64,000 nucleotides of DNA, taken from NCBI RefSeq assembly GCF_000276665.1, contig NW_004955463.1:11931859-11995858 (forward strand), read 5' to 3'. A program made the translations under genes and the position numbers. The DNA comes from Chinchilla lanigera (taxonomy: Eukaryota > Chordata > Mammalia > Rodentia > Chinchillidae). A model generated the notes under the pieces. The model searched no databases. It was not told where the DNA came from and saw only the letters and a program-made list of their open reading frames with translations. Of this stretch, positions 9,197 through 22,075 are shown piece after piece (the stretch's first letter is position 1; every line of letters starts with the position of its first letter).

Positions 9197-12100
9197 ATTT
9201 ACATACACATATCTTTTGCTTGCACCACATACACTGTTAGTAGAAGTATAGGAGTGTTAATAGAAGCCAGGACTTTTGAGAAACTGTGCATGAGGCTCAA
9301 AAGAAAGTGAGGAATATCTGTCTTATTGAAAGCTGCAGGGAAGGTATCCATGGTATGTGCTGACAAGTAGATTAGTAACACTAACACCTGCAATAATGTG
9401 GGAGATGCAGAAAATGTACCTATAAATTGAGTAGACTAGCTAAGGCAATTTTCTGTAGAAGGCGAATGTACTTCTTAGTTTCTTCTTTCTGTTTACAGTA
9501 AAATGTGAGAGGACAGAAGTAATGTTTATGGAAGATCTGCTAAATAAAAGAAAGGGTAATCATTTTTCTTGTTTAAAAAATTCCCAGCTTCTCCAGGTGG
9601 TAAGCAACGCTAAAATTAACAAATGACTTTCGGGCAAATATCAAATCAAGGGCTCTGCCAGGTGTAACAATGAAGCTGAAAAATACAGCCATAACATCTG
9701 TTATTAAAACATCAGAAAGATCAATAGTACAGTTGCAGAATGCCATTTAGTCAAGAAAAAAGGCCTTCTAAAGGTCTGTGTGTCTCCAAATTTCCCTGGG
9801 ACAAACAATGTGGCTCCCAAGAAGAGAGGAGCTGAGACTTCCAGCCAGGTTCCTAAGATTGTCACTCTTTTATTTGCCTACTCTAGGTTTCAGTTTTTGC
9901 AGGGCAAAGGGTTGGTTTATGAAATAAGTATTTTTAACAAGGACTCCTGGTAGCATTTTGACACATGGACTTGATTTGATTGCACTGCATTAAGGTATGC
10001 TGACTCTTAAACATGTTTAAATTCACTGTAGTGTGCCATTTAGGCCCTCATTTTGCCATACTCTTTACATGATGTTTCTTAAATTTTAGAAGAAATACTG
10101 AATCTCTTAAAATTAAAGACTAACGTCAGGTAGTGCAAAGGTGCTGATTGGTTTTAGAAACCTAGCACCCGCACACAGTCCTAACATCAGGTGAGTATCA
10201 GAGAGAAACTCCAAGAGCCTGATAGACCTACTCACAAGGAAAGCACTGATTTTCAAGGAACAATCATGAGCTTTTACAAAAATCTCCACAGCAGTAATTG
10301 ACTACTTGTAGTTTTGTGGTTTGTAAGCAAAATACCTAACAGGAACAATGAGAGGTGGAGGCTTGCTCTTGGAAGCACTAAATCTCCAGTCAGTGTGTGG
10401 GATGAGTGGAGGAGAAGGTTTGAGTCCACGGACTAGGACAGGAAGCAAACGGGGGGGGGGGGCAGCAGGACAAGAGGGAACATTTGTCAAAGGCCATCGG
10501 GGGCTGTCATCTGCTTTAATTTAATATGGAAGTGATAGAGAGCTACTTCATTCCAAACCAGGAAGGAAGAAATAAGCAATTAGAGAGCATGGCTCTTCTG
10601 GAAAAAGGAATAGCAACTGCCAAATTAATTCATTTGCTCAGGGAGTAAGGGACTGCTGGAGAGCTGCTGGCTCTGAGGAAGGGCTGCTTTTTCCCAAAGA
10701 GAAAACTGTAAGGCATAGAGTCGAAGACATGGAGACTTTGAGCACAACCTCACCCACGCTTAAACAATTTCCCAAATTTTCTGGGTTTTCAGGTTTCCAT
10801 GAGTGACCTGGTATCATATAAATGTTTCTTAGTACCGGTCCTCGGGCCACTAACACTGGGATACTTCAGTGAGGCCAGTGCCATGGACAGAATATTCTCA
10901 AACCCAGACTGAAAGATGAGCCACTGTTTTCATTGTTCCCTCTTCTTCAGCAAGGACCCTAGAGTACAAGATGAATAATAACTATGCAAGGAATTACCAG
11001 CATGAGTCAGCCTTATTACAGACAAACAGTTCATCGCTAATGTATTTAACTCAAGTTCTTCTTGTTCTAATGAATTAACTGCACTTAAGGGGCCTGCAGC
11101 TGAGCACTTGTTTGGGCAAAATGGCTTGGATACAAATCCCCCATCTGTAATCATCCTTTGAAAATACTACTTGCGTGATATTTAAATCAAGCATTCTTTC
11201 TAATTCCACTGTCAGAACATCTTAAAGGAATGTAAACAACTTGTGGGTTAAAAAAAAAAATATGGCAATATGCAATGCATGCCGATGACCATAAGGGATC
11301 GCTAAAAATAAATGTGAAGGCTGCGGTACTTGGGATCTCTCTTCCCCTTTAGACCCGTGATTGTGGCACCCCTGTGCATCTCAATTATTTTGCCTGAGAA
11401 AACGCCAGCTGATGACTGTATCTACAAAGCAGAAAGGTGTACTGCAGATGAGCTCTAAATCATGTAAAGTCAAACAACCACTATTTGATTTATCCACAGT
11501 TTGGAGAAAGGAGATACAAGTGTCTAAAGGGATTCTCTGGAGTTAATATCAGAAGTGCTATAAGATCATCTAATGCGCAGCTCACCAGGTAGTGACTGGA
11601 GCACATTTTGGAAGCCACCCCTGAAGAAGACTCAGCATGTGCTGCTTCAAGTGCTTTGCCTGTGAATGAACGATGTCAGCTGTCTGGAGAGTTGCTCTAG
11701 GAACCCACAATAACTTCCTCCGGTCAGTGAACTCAGATGCAGCATTCTCACTTCCACAATTTGAGTTTCAAGAGGCTTAGCCAGGGTATGCTTGAGCATG
11801 AAAGGATTCATTGTCAATGACTCCATTTTAATAGGACACAGAAATATAGATGCTATTCTAAACTGGCCAAGACCCTGAACAGAGAACATTGGGAGAATTT
11901 TAATTTCAGTGTGTTAAGAGATGTCTAAAAATTGGATGGAGTCCACAGAGGAAAAACAAGAGAGCTAATTAAAGAGGAGAAAATAATAGTCTCTAGAGAA
12001 GTCTAAAGGCACTCATTTGTGAATTTTTTTTAAATTCTGAAGAAGCTCGGAGCTGTAAAATCCTTAAAAATCACTTTTCTTTTGGTTACAAAGTATCTGA

Positions 12101-14297
12101 AAGTTGGATTGTGAAGTTGTATATTGAGACAGTACTATACACACACGTGCATACTACAGATTTGGGTAGAGGTAAGTCAGGGAGATGTATTCTCTGATTT
12201 GAAGTTTTTCAAAAGAAGGAAAAGAAGATGAAAGGTACTAAAGATGTACCATACTTTTTTCCATATTATTCTTTGAAAATCACTGATCTCAGAAGCAGTA
12301 CTGAGGATTACTGGGTCATTTCCACAAATAATACTAGGTCTTATCTCTGCCCTGGCATTTTCCTCAGACTAACTTATACCCATTCCCTATCAGAGGCTTA
12401 TTAATCATAGAATTTTCTTCCTTATGCTTTCTGTGAAATTACTCTTTCTACTTTTTTTGTTTATATAAGATGTTGAGTTTAAAATACCCAATAGAGCTTT
12501 ATAAAGTATGCTACTCTACAGTTCTGGGCAGCCATCCTTGTTCAGTTCAAATCATACATACATATCAGAACATCAACTTCCTTCCTTTTACCCACTGCAG
12601 GCTAGCAAAAGTCTCTCTAATTTGATGGCTCCCTATATTTCTTTTCTTGCTACTTTTGCCATGGAGATAGGATACAGAGGCTATAAAAGTATAGTGATTA
12701 ATTATGTCTGTCATAATAATTGAATTCTCACCTAGGTAAAGGTATTTTGACAAGGCCACTATATAATGTAGTCAAGCAGCCTTTATATATGGGCAATGGA
12801 AGGGATTGATTTATCTCTTAGTGAAAAATGTGTCAACGTCACTTTGAATGAAAGTTATCCACGTAAATATATGTATTTGTTGAATATGCGAGTGAACTGC
12901 ATTTTTAAGTGTTTATAAAACATAAATTACCTTCAAACCCCATAGAGCAGTAGGAAGTAGTATTGGCTACCATCCTGAGTGTTGCCTTTTCTGAGTGGGC
13001 CCCCACAGTATTTTGAACTTGATGTTGATGTTTTTCTTGTATTAAATTGTGACTTGGTAACCAGCTTCAACTTCCTTTTTTTCGTACCCATGAGCCACAG
13101 CAGGAAAGAACAGATGCTTACCACTGAAAACTCGCTACATACTAGGAGCTCAGGTATGACTCTATAAATAATGAATCAAAGCCTCCACTGTATTCCTACA
13201 GCTTATTGAATCACTGAGCACTTTAAAGTGCTCTGTGGCGTGTTTAACAAATCTTTAACCATGTCCCAAAGAATTTCTCATCATTTAGTCTGACACACTT
13301 AGCAATTTCATAAAGTTTGGCTCCAAAGTGAACTTTTAGAATGAACTGAAATATTAAATGTGTTTTATGTAAGTAGAAGTGATATAAATTCAGACATTAC
13401 TAAATGTTTTTATACTTCTCTCCATTTAACTGCTAATGCTTTCTTCCTTCATGGTCATTAATTTTTGTAGACAACAGATATTAAGTCTCTTCTTGCTCAT
13501 TTACAGTGAAGCCTGTAGATATAATAAAATAAAACAAAATAGAAGATGGTTGTGTACAGAACTATTTGGTGTCCCAAAATGTGTGAATATTCTTTTGTAG
13601 CCTGGCATTGCTGGTTGGCTAGGCAAACCCTCTCATACTCGTCTGAAAGATAATTTTTTAAATAAAGAGGGTAAGTGCCAAAGCCATTATGGAATCACGC
13701 ATGTCTGTCATAGCAGCCACTCAGCTGACTCCCTTCGCTTCTTCCTTTATCCTTGTTTCTCTTTCTACCACCTTCTTTTCCATGCTCAGCCTCACCTTCT
13801 TCAACAAACTTCACACCTGGTCCCCAACCTGTGGCTCAATTTCCTTGCCTGGTTCTCAGGTGTTAACAGCAGATCCAGCCCTTAGGGCTGAATGCAGTGA
13901 TTCCTTTGGTTTCTACTCTATGCAGAGAAATTGACTAAAAGGAGTAGGAATAAAGAGAATTGTGACTGAGATCCACACCATTGTTCCACATCCATCTACT
14001 GCACAGCTTAGTTCTCATGCTTCAATCCAGACTCCTGCTTGAGAGACCATATTATATTCATTCCAGTGGATAAAAGCTTAAAGTAGAAGGAAATATAGGA
14101 AAATCTTTTAATTTTCAATAGAATTTAACAAAAGATTTATGATGACATTTTGGTCTCTTAACATAAGGTGGCACATTTAATGTACTCTTTTAGTTCTCCA
14201 TTGGTGAGTAGCATCTTACATTGCTTATCAGAGTTTCTGTGAGTCAGGAGTTTGGGAGGGGTTAGCTACATCCTCTCTTACAAGGGTGCAAGCCCCA
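9197..14297. other. 5.1 kb of unassigned, mostly repeat-poor sequence
   Basis: This is the longest stretch in which I recognise almost no repeats. No frame looks coding: all are under 82 codons and none carries a domain. It contains a 13-base G run (about 10450-10462) and, at 10930-11160, a compositionally balanced block that could be conserved noncoding DNA (see findings). Confidence 0.4.
10450..10462 (+). repeat. Poly-G run
   Basis: About 13 consecutive G bases in a local purine-rich context. Such runs are slippage-prone in replication and sequencing, so the exact length is uncertain. Confidence 0.9.
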
Positions 14298-14690
14298 TGT
14301 GTCTTAGTTACTTTTCTCTCATTGCTGAGACAAAATACCTGACATACAAAGTTAAAGGGGGACATGATTATTTAGCTCCCAGTCTGTAGAAGTTTCAGTG
14401 CATAATTGGTTGGCTTCAAAGAAGGATGGTGTGGCAGAGGGACAAACAATTCATAGCGGCAGAGGATAGCAAAGGCAATGAAAGCGAGAGTGAGAGGACA
14501 AGCCTCTTTCTGTCCCTTAAGCTGTACGCAGCTATTTGCCCCATGGCAGGTGTAGCACTTACATCCTTAATCCCAGCATTGGACCATGAGTCAATCACAA
14601 ACTCTAGATTCAACCATCTCTGAAAAGCCTGCCCCCATGAACACATGAGGCTTTGGGGGAATATCTAAACACAAATCATAATAACATGTC
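14298..14690 (-). mobile_element. MaLR-type solo LTR, antisense (copy 1)
   Basis: The plus strand runs from 'tgtcttagttacttttctct', 'cattgctgagacaaaatacc', through 'catggcaggtgtagcactta' to 'atgaggctttgggg' and 'cacaaatcataataacatgt'. Its complement has the TG...CA shape of MaLR LTRs ('ttatgatttgtg...' to '...aagtaactaagaca'). A homologous copy lies at about 20002-20372 in the same orientation. The frames at 14416-14646 fall inside it. Confidence 0.65.
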
Positions 14691-17600
14691 AGTCTGGGAG
14701 GGAAAGAGTCAGATTGTGGTTTAAGGTTATCTTCCAAGCTCAGGTAGTGCTTAGCAGAATTTCCTTATGGTTGTAGGAAAAAGGCCCTGAGATTCCAAAG
14801 CCACCATCTCTGTCAACACTCTTGGATCCTTATGGGCCACAGGAGAGCATTTCTCGGATTTCTTCCATTTCTGACCTCCAGACTCCTGAAGAATTATTTA
14901 CCTAAGGCCAGGCTCAATCCAAAATTAGCTCCTTATTAAACTCAAACTGATTAAATAACTTAATTACACTTACAACATTCCTCATCCATGCCATATAGCA
15001 TAGCATAATCTTGAATGATATATTATCACTTTTGTCTACAGAGTTGACCAGAAATAAGTTATGGCCTCAGCTACACTCAGGAGGCAGGAAATTCTACAGA
15101 TATGGGTATTCACCATCACCAAAATACTACATATAAACTTTTGAGATAGAAAGAAAAACTGAGCTTAGAGATAAAACTACGTAGCTAATCCTATGATCTG
15201 CATAGTGTCTTAAGATGATCAAAGTGATTGTTGATTTGCATTTTTCTATACTTCTGTAAAATACTACAAAGTAGGAACTTTGCTATTGATTTCTGTGCTC
15301 TGAAGGCAATTATTACTGTTTTGCATATGATAGATGTTGAATAAAGGTTTGGTACATTCAGTTTGTTCACATAACAGCATGCACCACTATCTGTATTTGT
15401 CCTTCTTCATTGGTGTATGTGTTTATTTGTGGTCCCTATAAATAGAAAGTAAGTCCTATGAGCAAAGAAAGCTTGTCTGCATTATTTAATGCTATATATC
15501 ATCAGTTCTCTGAACATTGTCAGGCAATTAACAGATAATTATTAAATGGATAAATAACAAAATATCTGGCATATAATCTATGCTTAATAACTTTAAAAGT
15601 ACATTTGCAGACAAATGCTGGTTCAAAGAGAAAAGCTTCAATTAATTTCCTTTCAAATCAGCTTCTCTTCCCATTTAGAGAAAAGAAAATTCCATGCAAG
15701 GGTACATTTTTGGACTTAAGAAACATCCATCAGAGTAGTTCTATAGCCATTATTGTATTTCTCTGGCTTTTTAAAAATCTAAAGCAGCACTGAAAAACAT
15801 GTCTTGGTGAATGACACAGAGCATTATCCAAAGCACAGGGGTTGTCTGAGAAGGTAGGTTTAGTCATATTGTAATATGATTACATTGTTTTGAAGTTTCA
15901 TTACTTTTTCACTGGAATGAATATGAAACCGAGAATATTAATACGATGAAGACTGGCAGACGGTGACCCTATGGAGACAGTTCCAAGTTGCTGAGAAAAT
16001 GTGGGCTGTGGTACTTCCAAATCTCAGAGTCATTTGTAGGTATCTTGTCTGTAATCAAGATTTGCAAGTGATGGTGTGTGAGTAGTTCTCTGGCCATTGC
16101 TATTCAATACCATCTCCTATCATTGTCTGCATTCTTAAATGGGGCTGTCTCAGTCAGATCTCCTCTTCCCATGCCCCCAGTATCTGGAGGATCTACAGAG
16201 CATGTAAAATCAGCACTTCACGCAGTCCTCCAGAGGATGCTGCTTTAGAGCTGATGAGAGTTCCTCCCTTCCCCACAGCTCCCCAGGGACAATTTATAGC
16301 CTATTCTACACACTTGACTTTTGCAAATCCCTCCCTCAACTGTGACAAGGCCCCCTGGGGTTGAAAGGAAAGAAAGGGGCTCTGAAGAATGCCATTTTCT
16401 TTTCTGATGCATTGGTGCCTGAGTGCCACGTGAAAGATTTAATACCAACTCTATTCCTCTGATGCGTATGACAATATAATATCCTCTAATTGTACCTGTT
16501 ATGTCTTTGTACAAAGAGGAAAATATTCCTTACAGCAGGACTACAAAATTACACACATTATAACTGAATATTCCAGTATGAAAATAGGCTTTCTTGCTTG
16601 TTAAGGAACAAAAGAAAGTGGAAGTTGTTTTTGTTTTGGTTTTTCGTATATTTGGTTTTTCAAATAACATGGGGCTGAAGGAACTGGACTGGGTAATTTT
16701 ATAGATGTTTTTAAAGTACGTGGCTCCTGGATTATTGACAGAAATACTTCAGCATGGTGATGCAAAAGTTCCTCAAGTAAAAAATGGATAAATCCATGTT
16801 TATTTTAGTGATGTTATTGACACATTAAACCATGACTAAATTGCATATTTTCCTTTAACAACATGTATTTTGCTTTCTATCACTTTTAGCCATCCAAAGT
16901 AGGCAATAGTTCTGACCAATCCATGTAGTATTTACTTAGTTTGTAAGTATATGTTAGTATTCTGTTTCCAAGTTGACCATCTGCACTGGAATCAAGGATC
17001 AGAGCAACAACATTTGCAAAATGCCAGGAATTCTGTGGCCACTCAGCTACTATAAACTAAATGCTTGAAGTTGGCTCTCAATCTCTTAAAAAATAAAATC
17101 ACTTATTAAGCATATGCCTGTTTTTTCATTGTGCCATGATTAATTTCTTTTATCCCTACTCCTGAAGAATTCATCATTCTAGCAATCAATAATAGCCCAG
17201 ACCAAATGATAAATGGCAAGTGGACCCATAAATAAGTGCTTTGTGTTTTAAATAAATATCACACTGCCACATTCCTGAAACATGTCCTTCCTTTTTGTGG
17301 AAAAAGTATGTAATAACCTATTCTTGCTGAATTTTCTTTGTAGAGCGACAGATGACATCACCCATATCTACCTGACAAAACAGAATTTTACATCACTAAA
17401 TTAGGCTCTGCCAGATAAGAATAGGGCCTACCACATAGGTCTCCTAAAATGTTCTGAATAATAAGCTTAAATTAGGGCAGTGACTCCATACACCATTTTT
17501 TTAAGCACTAAAGTGCCTAATATTCTATATTACATTATACAAAAAAGTCTATTGACTTGTGTCTTTAAAGAACACACTGTATGACATGTGTGCAATGTGA

Positions 17601-18855
17601 CCACCAACATCAAAAATGCTGCTTTATCTCTGACTTTGTCACTGAGTTCATGACCAGCCTTAGAACGACACAGGAACACAAAATACACTTGAGAAAAGGG
17701 CAAATATGGGTTAGTTTATTTGTGTCCTTTTGGTCCCAGGAGAGTTTATCAGTAATTATTTATGCGGGGCCCTGCACACGTTTCTCTTGGGTCCGACTAT
17801 GAAACATCAAATTAGACTAAGTGACAGAAAGAAATGTAAAATGTAACAAGTTTTACAAGTTATAATTAAAATCCTGGTTTTGAGTCTGCCATGGGTCAGA
17901 ACATCAATTAATACTCTCAAAGAAATAGAGCACAATGACTTCACTCATCCTTAGTTCTTTTCCTCATCTTTATTGGCCATAACTAAAAAGTGATTAAATA
18001 CAGCAATTAAGAGCTTTCACACTCAAAATCAATAATTCACAGTGTTATACAGTCCATTGTAAATAATTAGAAAATTCAATGGTCTCCTGATGTCCACCAC
18101 CATCAAACTGTACCAGTGATATCTAAAGGGAAAGGCTCTGTCAGTGTGTGAAATCCTTTTAAATTTTCCTCTGCCTTAGAAAATAATAGTACATCTTTTG
18201 TATGATGCACAAGTTCTTTCTAATAGATGTTCCTTTTGGCATCCACTTCTCTACCTACACTTTGCTGTTGTATGAACTAAAGACAAAAAACTAGCTTTAA
18301 GCCTCACGTTTTCATGTCTCCCACTGTGACCAGAAAAATGATGAAGTAAATTCTATGTGTCAAGTCCAGTATGTCCTTAGAGCTTTCTCTCCTTCCAGAA
18401 CCCCACTTTAGACATTTTTCCAATCACTGGGTTCCCTTGTTTTATGACAAAATTCTTACTTTTAGCTATCATTTTTCTATAAACAGGGGAGGAAGAGTCA
18501 TATTTTTTTTGAGCCAGAGAAATTAGGGACTATCAGGGCTCTCATTTTCAGATGAAGTTACATAAATCTACAAAACCAATAATAGCTATCAGCAGAGTCC
18601 AAATTACAAAACTATGTGCCCTGGCTCCCTGACTACCATGGTATTTGATAATCCATGCAGTTATGCGTGACCCAGCATGGAATAATGTAAATGCTCCTAC
18701 TAATTTTACTATGTTAGAAGGATTTTGTATTTAGCTTTGTTCTAGTCGAGACTATATACCTAGAGAATATTAATCTTCAGGTTAACAACCCAATTTCTGC
18801 TAATAACCTTTGAAATGCCTATCTGATGCTGTAATCAATAAGTAACAAATGACTA
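14691..18855. other. 4.2 kb of unassigned AT-rich sequence
   Basis: No gene and no clearly recognised repeat. The 89-residue minus frame (16245-16514) and the 73-residue plus frame (17581-17802) show no known domain and have no supporting splice context that I can see. Confidence 0.4.
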
Positions 18856-20001
18856 TTTGTAATGTGTACTAGGTACTGAAATAAATAAATTATATACTTC
18901 ATGCCCTGAGATAGATTGTAAGAAAACAGAACATTAAATGTTAGACATGCTTGGAGATAAAGGATAAGGAATAGAGAAAAATCTATGTCTGATGGAATAG
19001 ATTATATTTCACAATAGAAAACTGTGAAGTTATACTGAACATGAGGATGATAAGATATAGTGGGAGGTAGAAGAGTGAGAAGAATTTGTTTTGAAGAATG
19101 ACAAAAAGCACATCAGGTATTAGGAGTGAATTAAAGGATTATCAAGCAGAGCTGAGCTTCTAGCAGTGCTCTCCACCTGGAACTCAACAGGAGAAAAAGA
19201 ACTTTGTAATTGTAAAATCTATTACATTATGTTGATATCTAAGTCTAAGTACATTTCAATAGTAAGTCCAAGGTACAGCCAGGTAACAAAGGCATTTTTA
19301 AAGAGCTTTACAGGTTGCATTGAAATATTCAGTCACATTTAGTCCCTTACATCATGAACAAATGAGATAAAATGAAACTTAGGATATTCATCATAAAGTA
19401 CATGAAAAAGATTCAAAGGTATATAAATCAATAAGTACTTCAAGGAAAAATTCAGGAGTGAGAATGGAGTTGTGATGGAAAGATAGTGGATTGTGGAACA
19501 ACAGAGGAAGATATTAAACGTTTGAGATAATGACAAATTATGGCTTTGAGAATGGGTGAGGCAGAAGAATGGAGGAACACATTTCAGAACAGAAGGAACT
19601 GTACATTGGGTGCTGATAGATCATTAATGTGACCTGGGCAGATCTTCAGAGCATCTGGAGCAGGAACACAATGAGTGACCTGAGAGAGAATGGATGTCAG
19701 CTAGGAGAATAAGAAGGAAGTACATTTATTATTTATTTACAGGCCAGGTTCTCTCCAAAGTACTGGGATCTGAGATAAACACCAACTCATCCTCTAGTAA
19801 TAAACAAGGAAAAGAATGCAAAATATTTTCATAGTATAGTAATATTTATAAGCAGAAAGCAAGGTAGTGGAGTTAGTGACTGGGTGAGGGACATATTAAT
19901 AAAAAACATTCTTAAGGAGGTGGCATTGAATTTAGTCATGAAAAAGAAGATAGCCATGGTAAGATTTGGCAAAACATTCTAGACAGAGGAAAAAACATGT
20001 T
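18856..20001 (-). mobile_element. L2-like LINE pieces, antisense
   Basis: Two parts match the complement of L2 3' sequence: 'gtactaggtactgaaataaa' with 'cttcatgccctgagatagat' near 18870-18915, and 'aaggaggtggcattgaattt' with 'aaacattctagacagaggaa' near 19915-19990. The DNA between is compatible but more diverged. It stops where the second MaLR LTR begins. Confidence 0.5.
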
Positions 20002-20372
20002 GTCTCAGTTACTTTTCTCTCATTGCTGAGACAAAATATCTCACATCCAAAATTAAGGAAGGAAAGGTTTACTTAGCTCACAGTTTGTGGAGGTTTCAGT
20101 CCATACTCGACTGCCTCCAAGGCCGAGTGGCACATGGCAGGGGCAACAGTTCGTGGCAGTGGAAAACACCAAAGCAACAAGAATAAAACGGAGGAGCAGG
20201 GGCAAGTAGCCTCTTTCTCTCCCTTACATATGCAAACAATCCACCCCATGGTGGATGCAGCACTCACACCCATAATCCCAGTATTGGACTATGGATCAGC
20301 CATAAACTCTAGAAGTCCACCCCATGACTGCATGAGGCTTTGGAGGGACAACCAGACACAAACCATAACACA
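20002..20372 (-). mobile_element. MaLR-type solo LTR, antisense (copy 2)
   Basis: Same family as 14298-14690: 'tgtctcagttacttttctct', 'cattgctgagacaaaatatc', 'ttagctcacagtttgtggag', 'gcatgaggctttggaggga', 'cacaaaccataacacatg'. On the minus strand it reads from 'tgttatggtttgtgtctgg' to 'agtaactgagaca', with the MaLR LTR end 'gtgagctaagtaaacctttc'. No MaLR internal region adjoins it. The 96-residue frame (20134-20424) is by-product. Confidence 0.75.
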
Positions 20373-20633
20373 TGTCCAAAACCTGGGCCATATGTGCAAA
20401 ATGGTGGAAAAGACTAAAAATTAGATAACGTCTATGGTCCTTTAGCTTTAATAATCTGAAAACAGGCTACAGTTTAACTACTTCCAAAGATTATTTAAGC
20501 ATTTCAGCAAGAAGTTTATGGAACTGAATGCCTAGGTACATTAGAAAGCACTGACGCGCCATTTTGATGTCAGCAAAGAGACACATTAGGAGACAGATGG
20601 ATTTTTTGTGCTTTCCTCCAATTGGACAAGGAA

Positions 20634-20791
20634 TCCTCAGCCCTGGTATTGGTCCATGGCCTGTTAGGAACTGGTTGCACAGCAGGAAAAAAGTGCCACT
20701 TGAGGAAGTCAAGGGCACCACATCTATTTTAGGAGGTCTCCCCATCTCTTGCATTACTGTTTGAACTCTGCTTCCCATCAGATCAGCAGTG
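20634..20791 (+). mobile_element. Old interspersed DNA element, left part
   Basis: 'tattggtccatggcctgtta', 'ggaactggttgcacagcagg' and 'cccatcagatcagcagtgg' correspond to a widespread mammalian repeat that I cannot name with certainty (hAT-like DNA element). It is interrupted by another insertion and resumes at 20986. The short frames here are incidental. Confidence 0.65.
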
Positions 20792-20985
20792 GAATTAGAG
20801 CAGGGGTGATAAAGCCATAGCATGCATGTTGTGTTTTCCTTTTAAGACAAAAATGTTAATGTAGAGTTGCTTTTTCTAAACTAAACCCTCAATATTCAGG
20901 TTTAACTGCAGCATCTTCATTTTGTGATAAGTGGGTTTTGGGTTGCAATTTGGCACCTTAAAAGGTTTGCTATCACTGAATTAGA
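20792..20985. mobile_element. Short hAT element with perfect 8-bp target duplication
   Basis: The 8-mer 'gaattaga' stands at 20792-20799 and again at 20978-20985. Between them is a 178-bp element whose ends are imperfect inverted repeats ('caggggtgataaagcc' against the complement of 'ggtttgctatcact'). An 8-bp duplication and CAG-type ends are the marks of hAT transposons. It encodes nothing and is a non-autonomous copy. Confidence 0.8.
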
Positions 20986-21110
20986 TTCTCATAGGACCTC
21001 GAACCCTGAGAAGTGTGTGAGCAAGGGATTACGTTTCCATACACATTTATGAGAGTAACACCTAATGATGTAATGTGGAGCTGAAGCAATGATGCTAGTG
21101 CTGAGAAATG
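20986..21110 (+). mobile_element. Old interspersed DNA element, right part
   Basis: It continues the element cut at 20791: joining across the duplication restores the 'attagattctcataggac' text typical of that repeat, followed by 'ctcgaaccctgagaagtgtg' and 'gcaagggattacg'. Confidence 0.65.
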
Positions 21111-21889
21111 TAATTATTATATATTGCAAACACACACTAATTTAAAAAAAAAAGAAATTTAAAAAGTCCTCCCTCTCCTCTCTATATAACAATTATATTC
21201 CATGAAACCAGTCCCCAGTGCCCAATAGATTGACATCTTCTGAATCAGATCGCATAGGTTCCGACTTAATCCACTCAGGTGTGTTGCAGGTTGTGTTCCT
21301 GTTTCTAGCAGACACTTGTTCTTTGTAGAGATCAGTGAAAGGGAGCTTTTCTTCTTGCCTACGCCAGAGTCCTGGCATAGGAGGTAACTGCGTATTCTCA
21401 CCCCTGGAAAAAATCGTTTCTCGTTACCCCATCTACACTAATCTGCATTCTTTCCTCCTCTTCCTTAAAAAACAAAATTGAACACAACAAAGCTCTGGAA
21501 GGAAGGACCGTGGTGAGTTCATTCACCATTAAGTGTTGCCTCTCATACCTGCAAAGACTAGAAGGAGCAATCAGAAGTAAAGTGAATGCTTCCATTATGA
21601 TTCTTTCACTAAAGTTAAAGATATATTGCAATTATACAAAATACTTCCCCTTACTTCAGACATGGTATCTCACTGTTCTTTCCACTTTCTGAAGCAGTTG
21701 TTGAAGTCTTCTCGAATGAGTGTCTTTACCAAGTGTGATGAAACACATAGGGAATATGCTGAGAGCCATCCAACAGAAAGGAAGGCTTGTGAAAACCTTA
21801 CTGTGTGTCCTCATGACCTTATTCACTGCATTTGGCATTGTGAAACTTCCAGCTGTTCTCCTAAGTCAAACTGATCAAGAAAGGTAAAC
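21111..21889. other. Unassigned sequence
   Basis: Overlapping frames of 60-82 codons on both strands (21159-21874) show no recognisable domain. The last part may belong to the mariner fragment that follows, but I could not align it. Confidence 0.35.
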
Positions 21890-22075
21890 ATTTTGAGCTA
21901 ATTCAGGACATCGAGGCAGCCATGACAGCACAACTGAAGAGACTCAAAAAAGGACTTGCAGAATCACTTCAGAAAGTAGCAAGAAGGATGGGATAAGTAG
22001 GCTTGAAGCAAGGAGGATTATTTAATGGGGATTAATAACAATGTCTTTCACTGCATTTTTGTTTAACTTAAACAC
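21890..22075 (+). pseudogene. Mariner transposase C-terminal fragment, sense
   Basis: 'DIEAAMTAQLKRLKKGLAES' followed by 'LQKVARRMG' and, after a stop, 'FNGD' with 'caatgtctttcactgc' is the decayed C-terminal part of a mariner transposase of the same kind as at 8.76-9.2 kb. Catalytic regions upstream are absent. It is a dead remnant. Confidence 0.65.

Noticed and set aside
10450..10462. G-quadruplex candidate
   Set aside because: A single G run without three further nearby runs. It is more likely a slippage-prone homopolymer.
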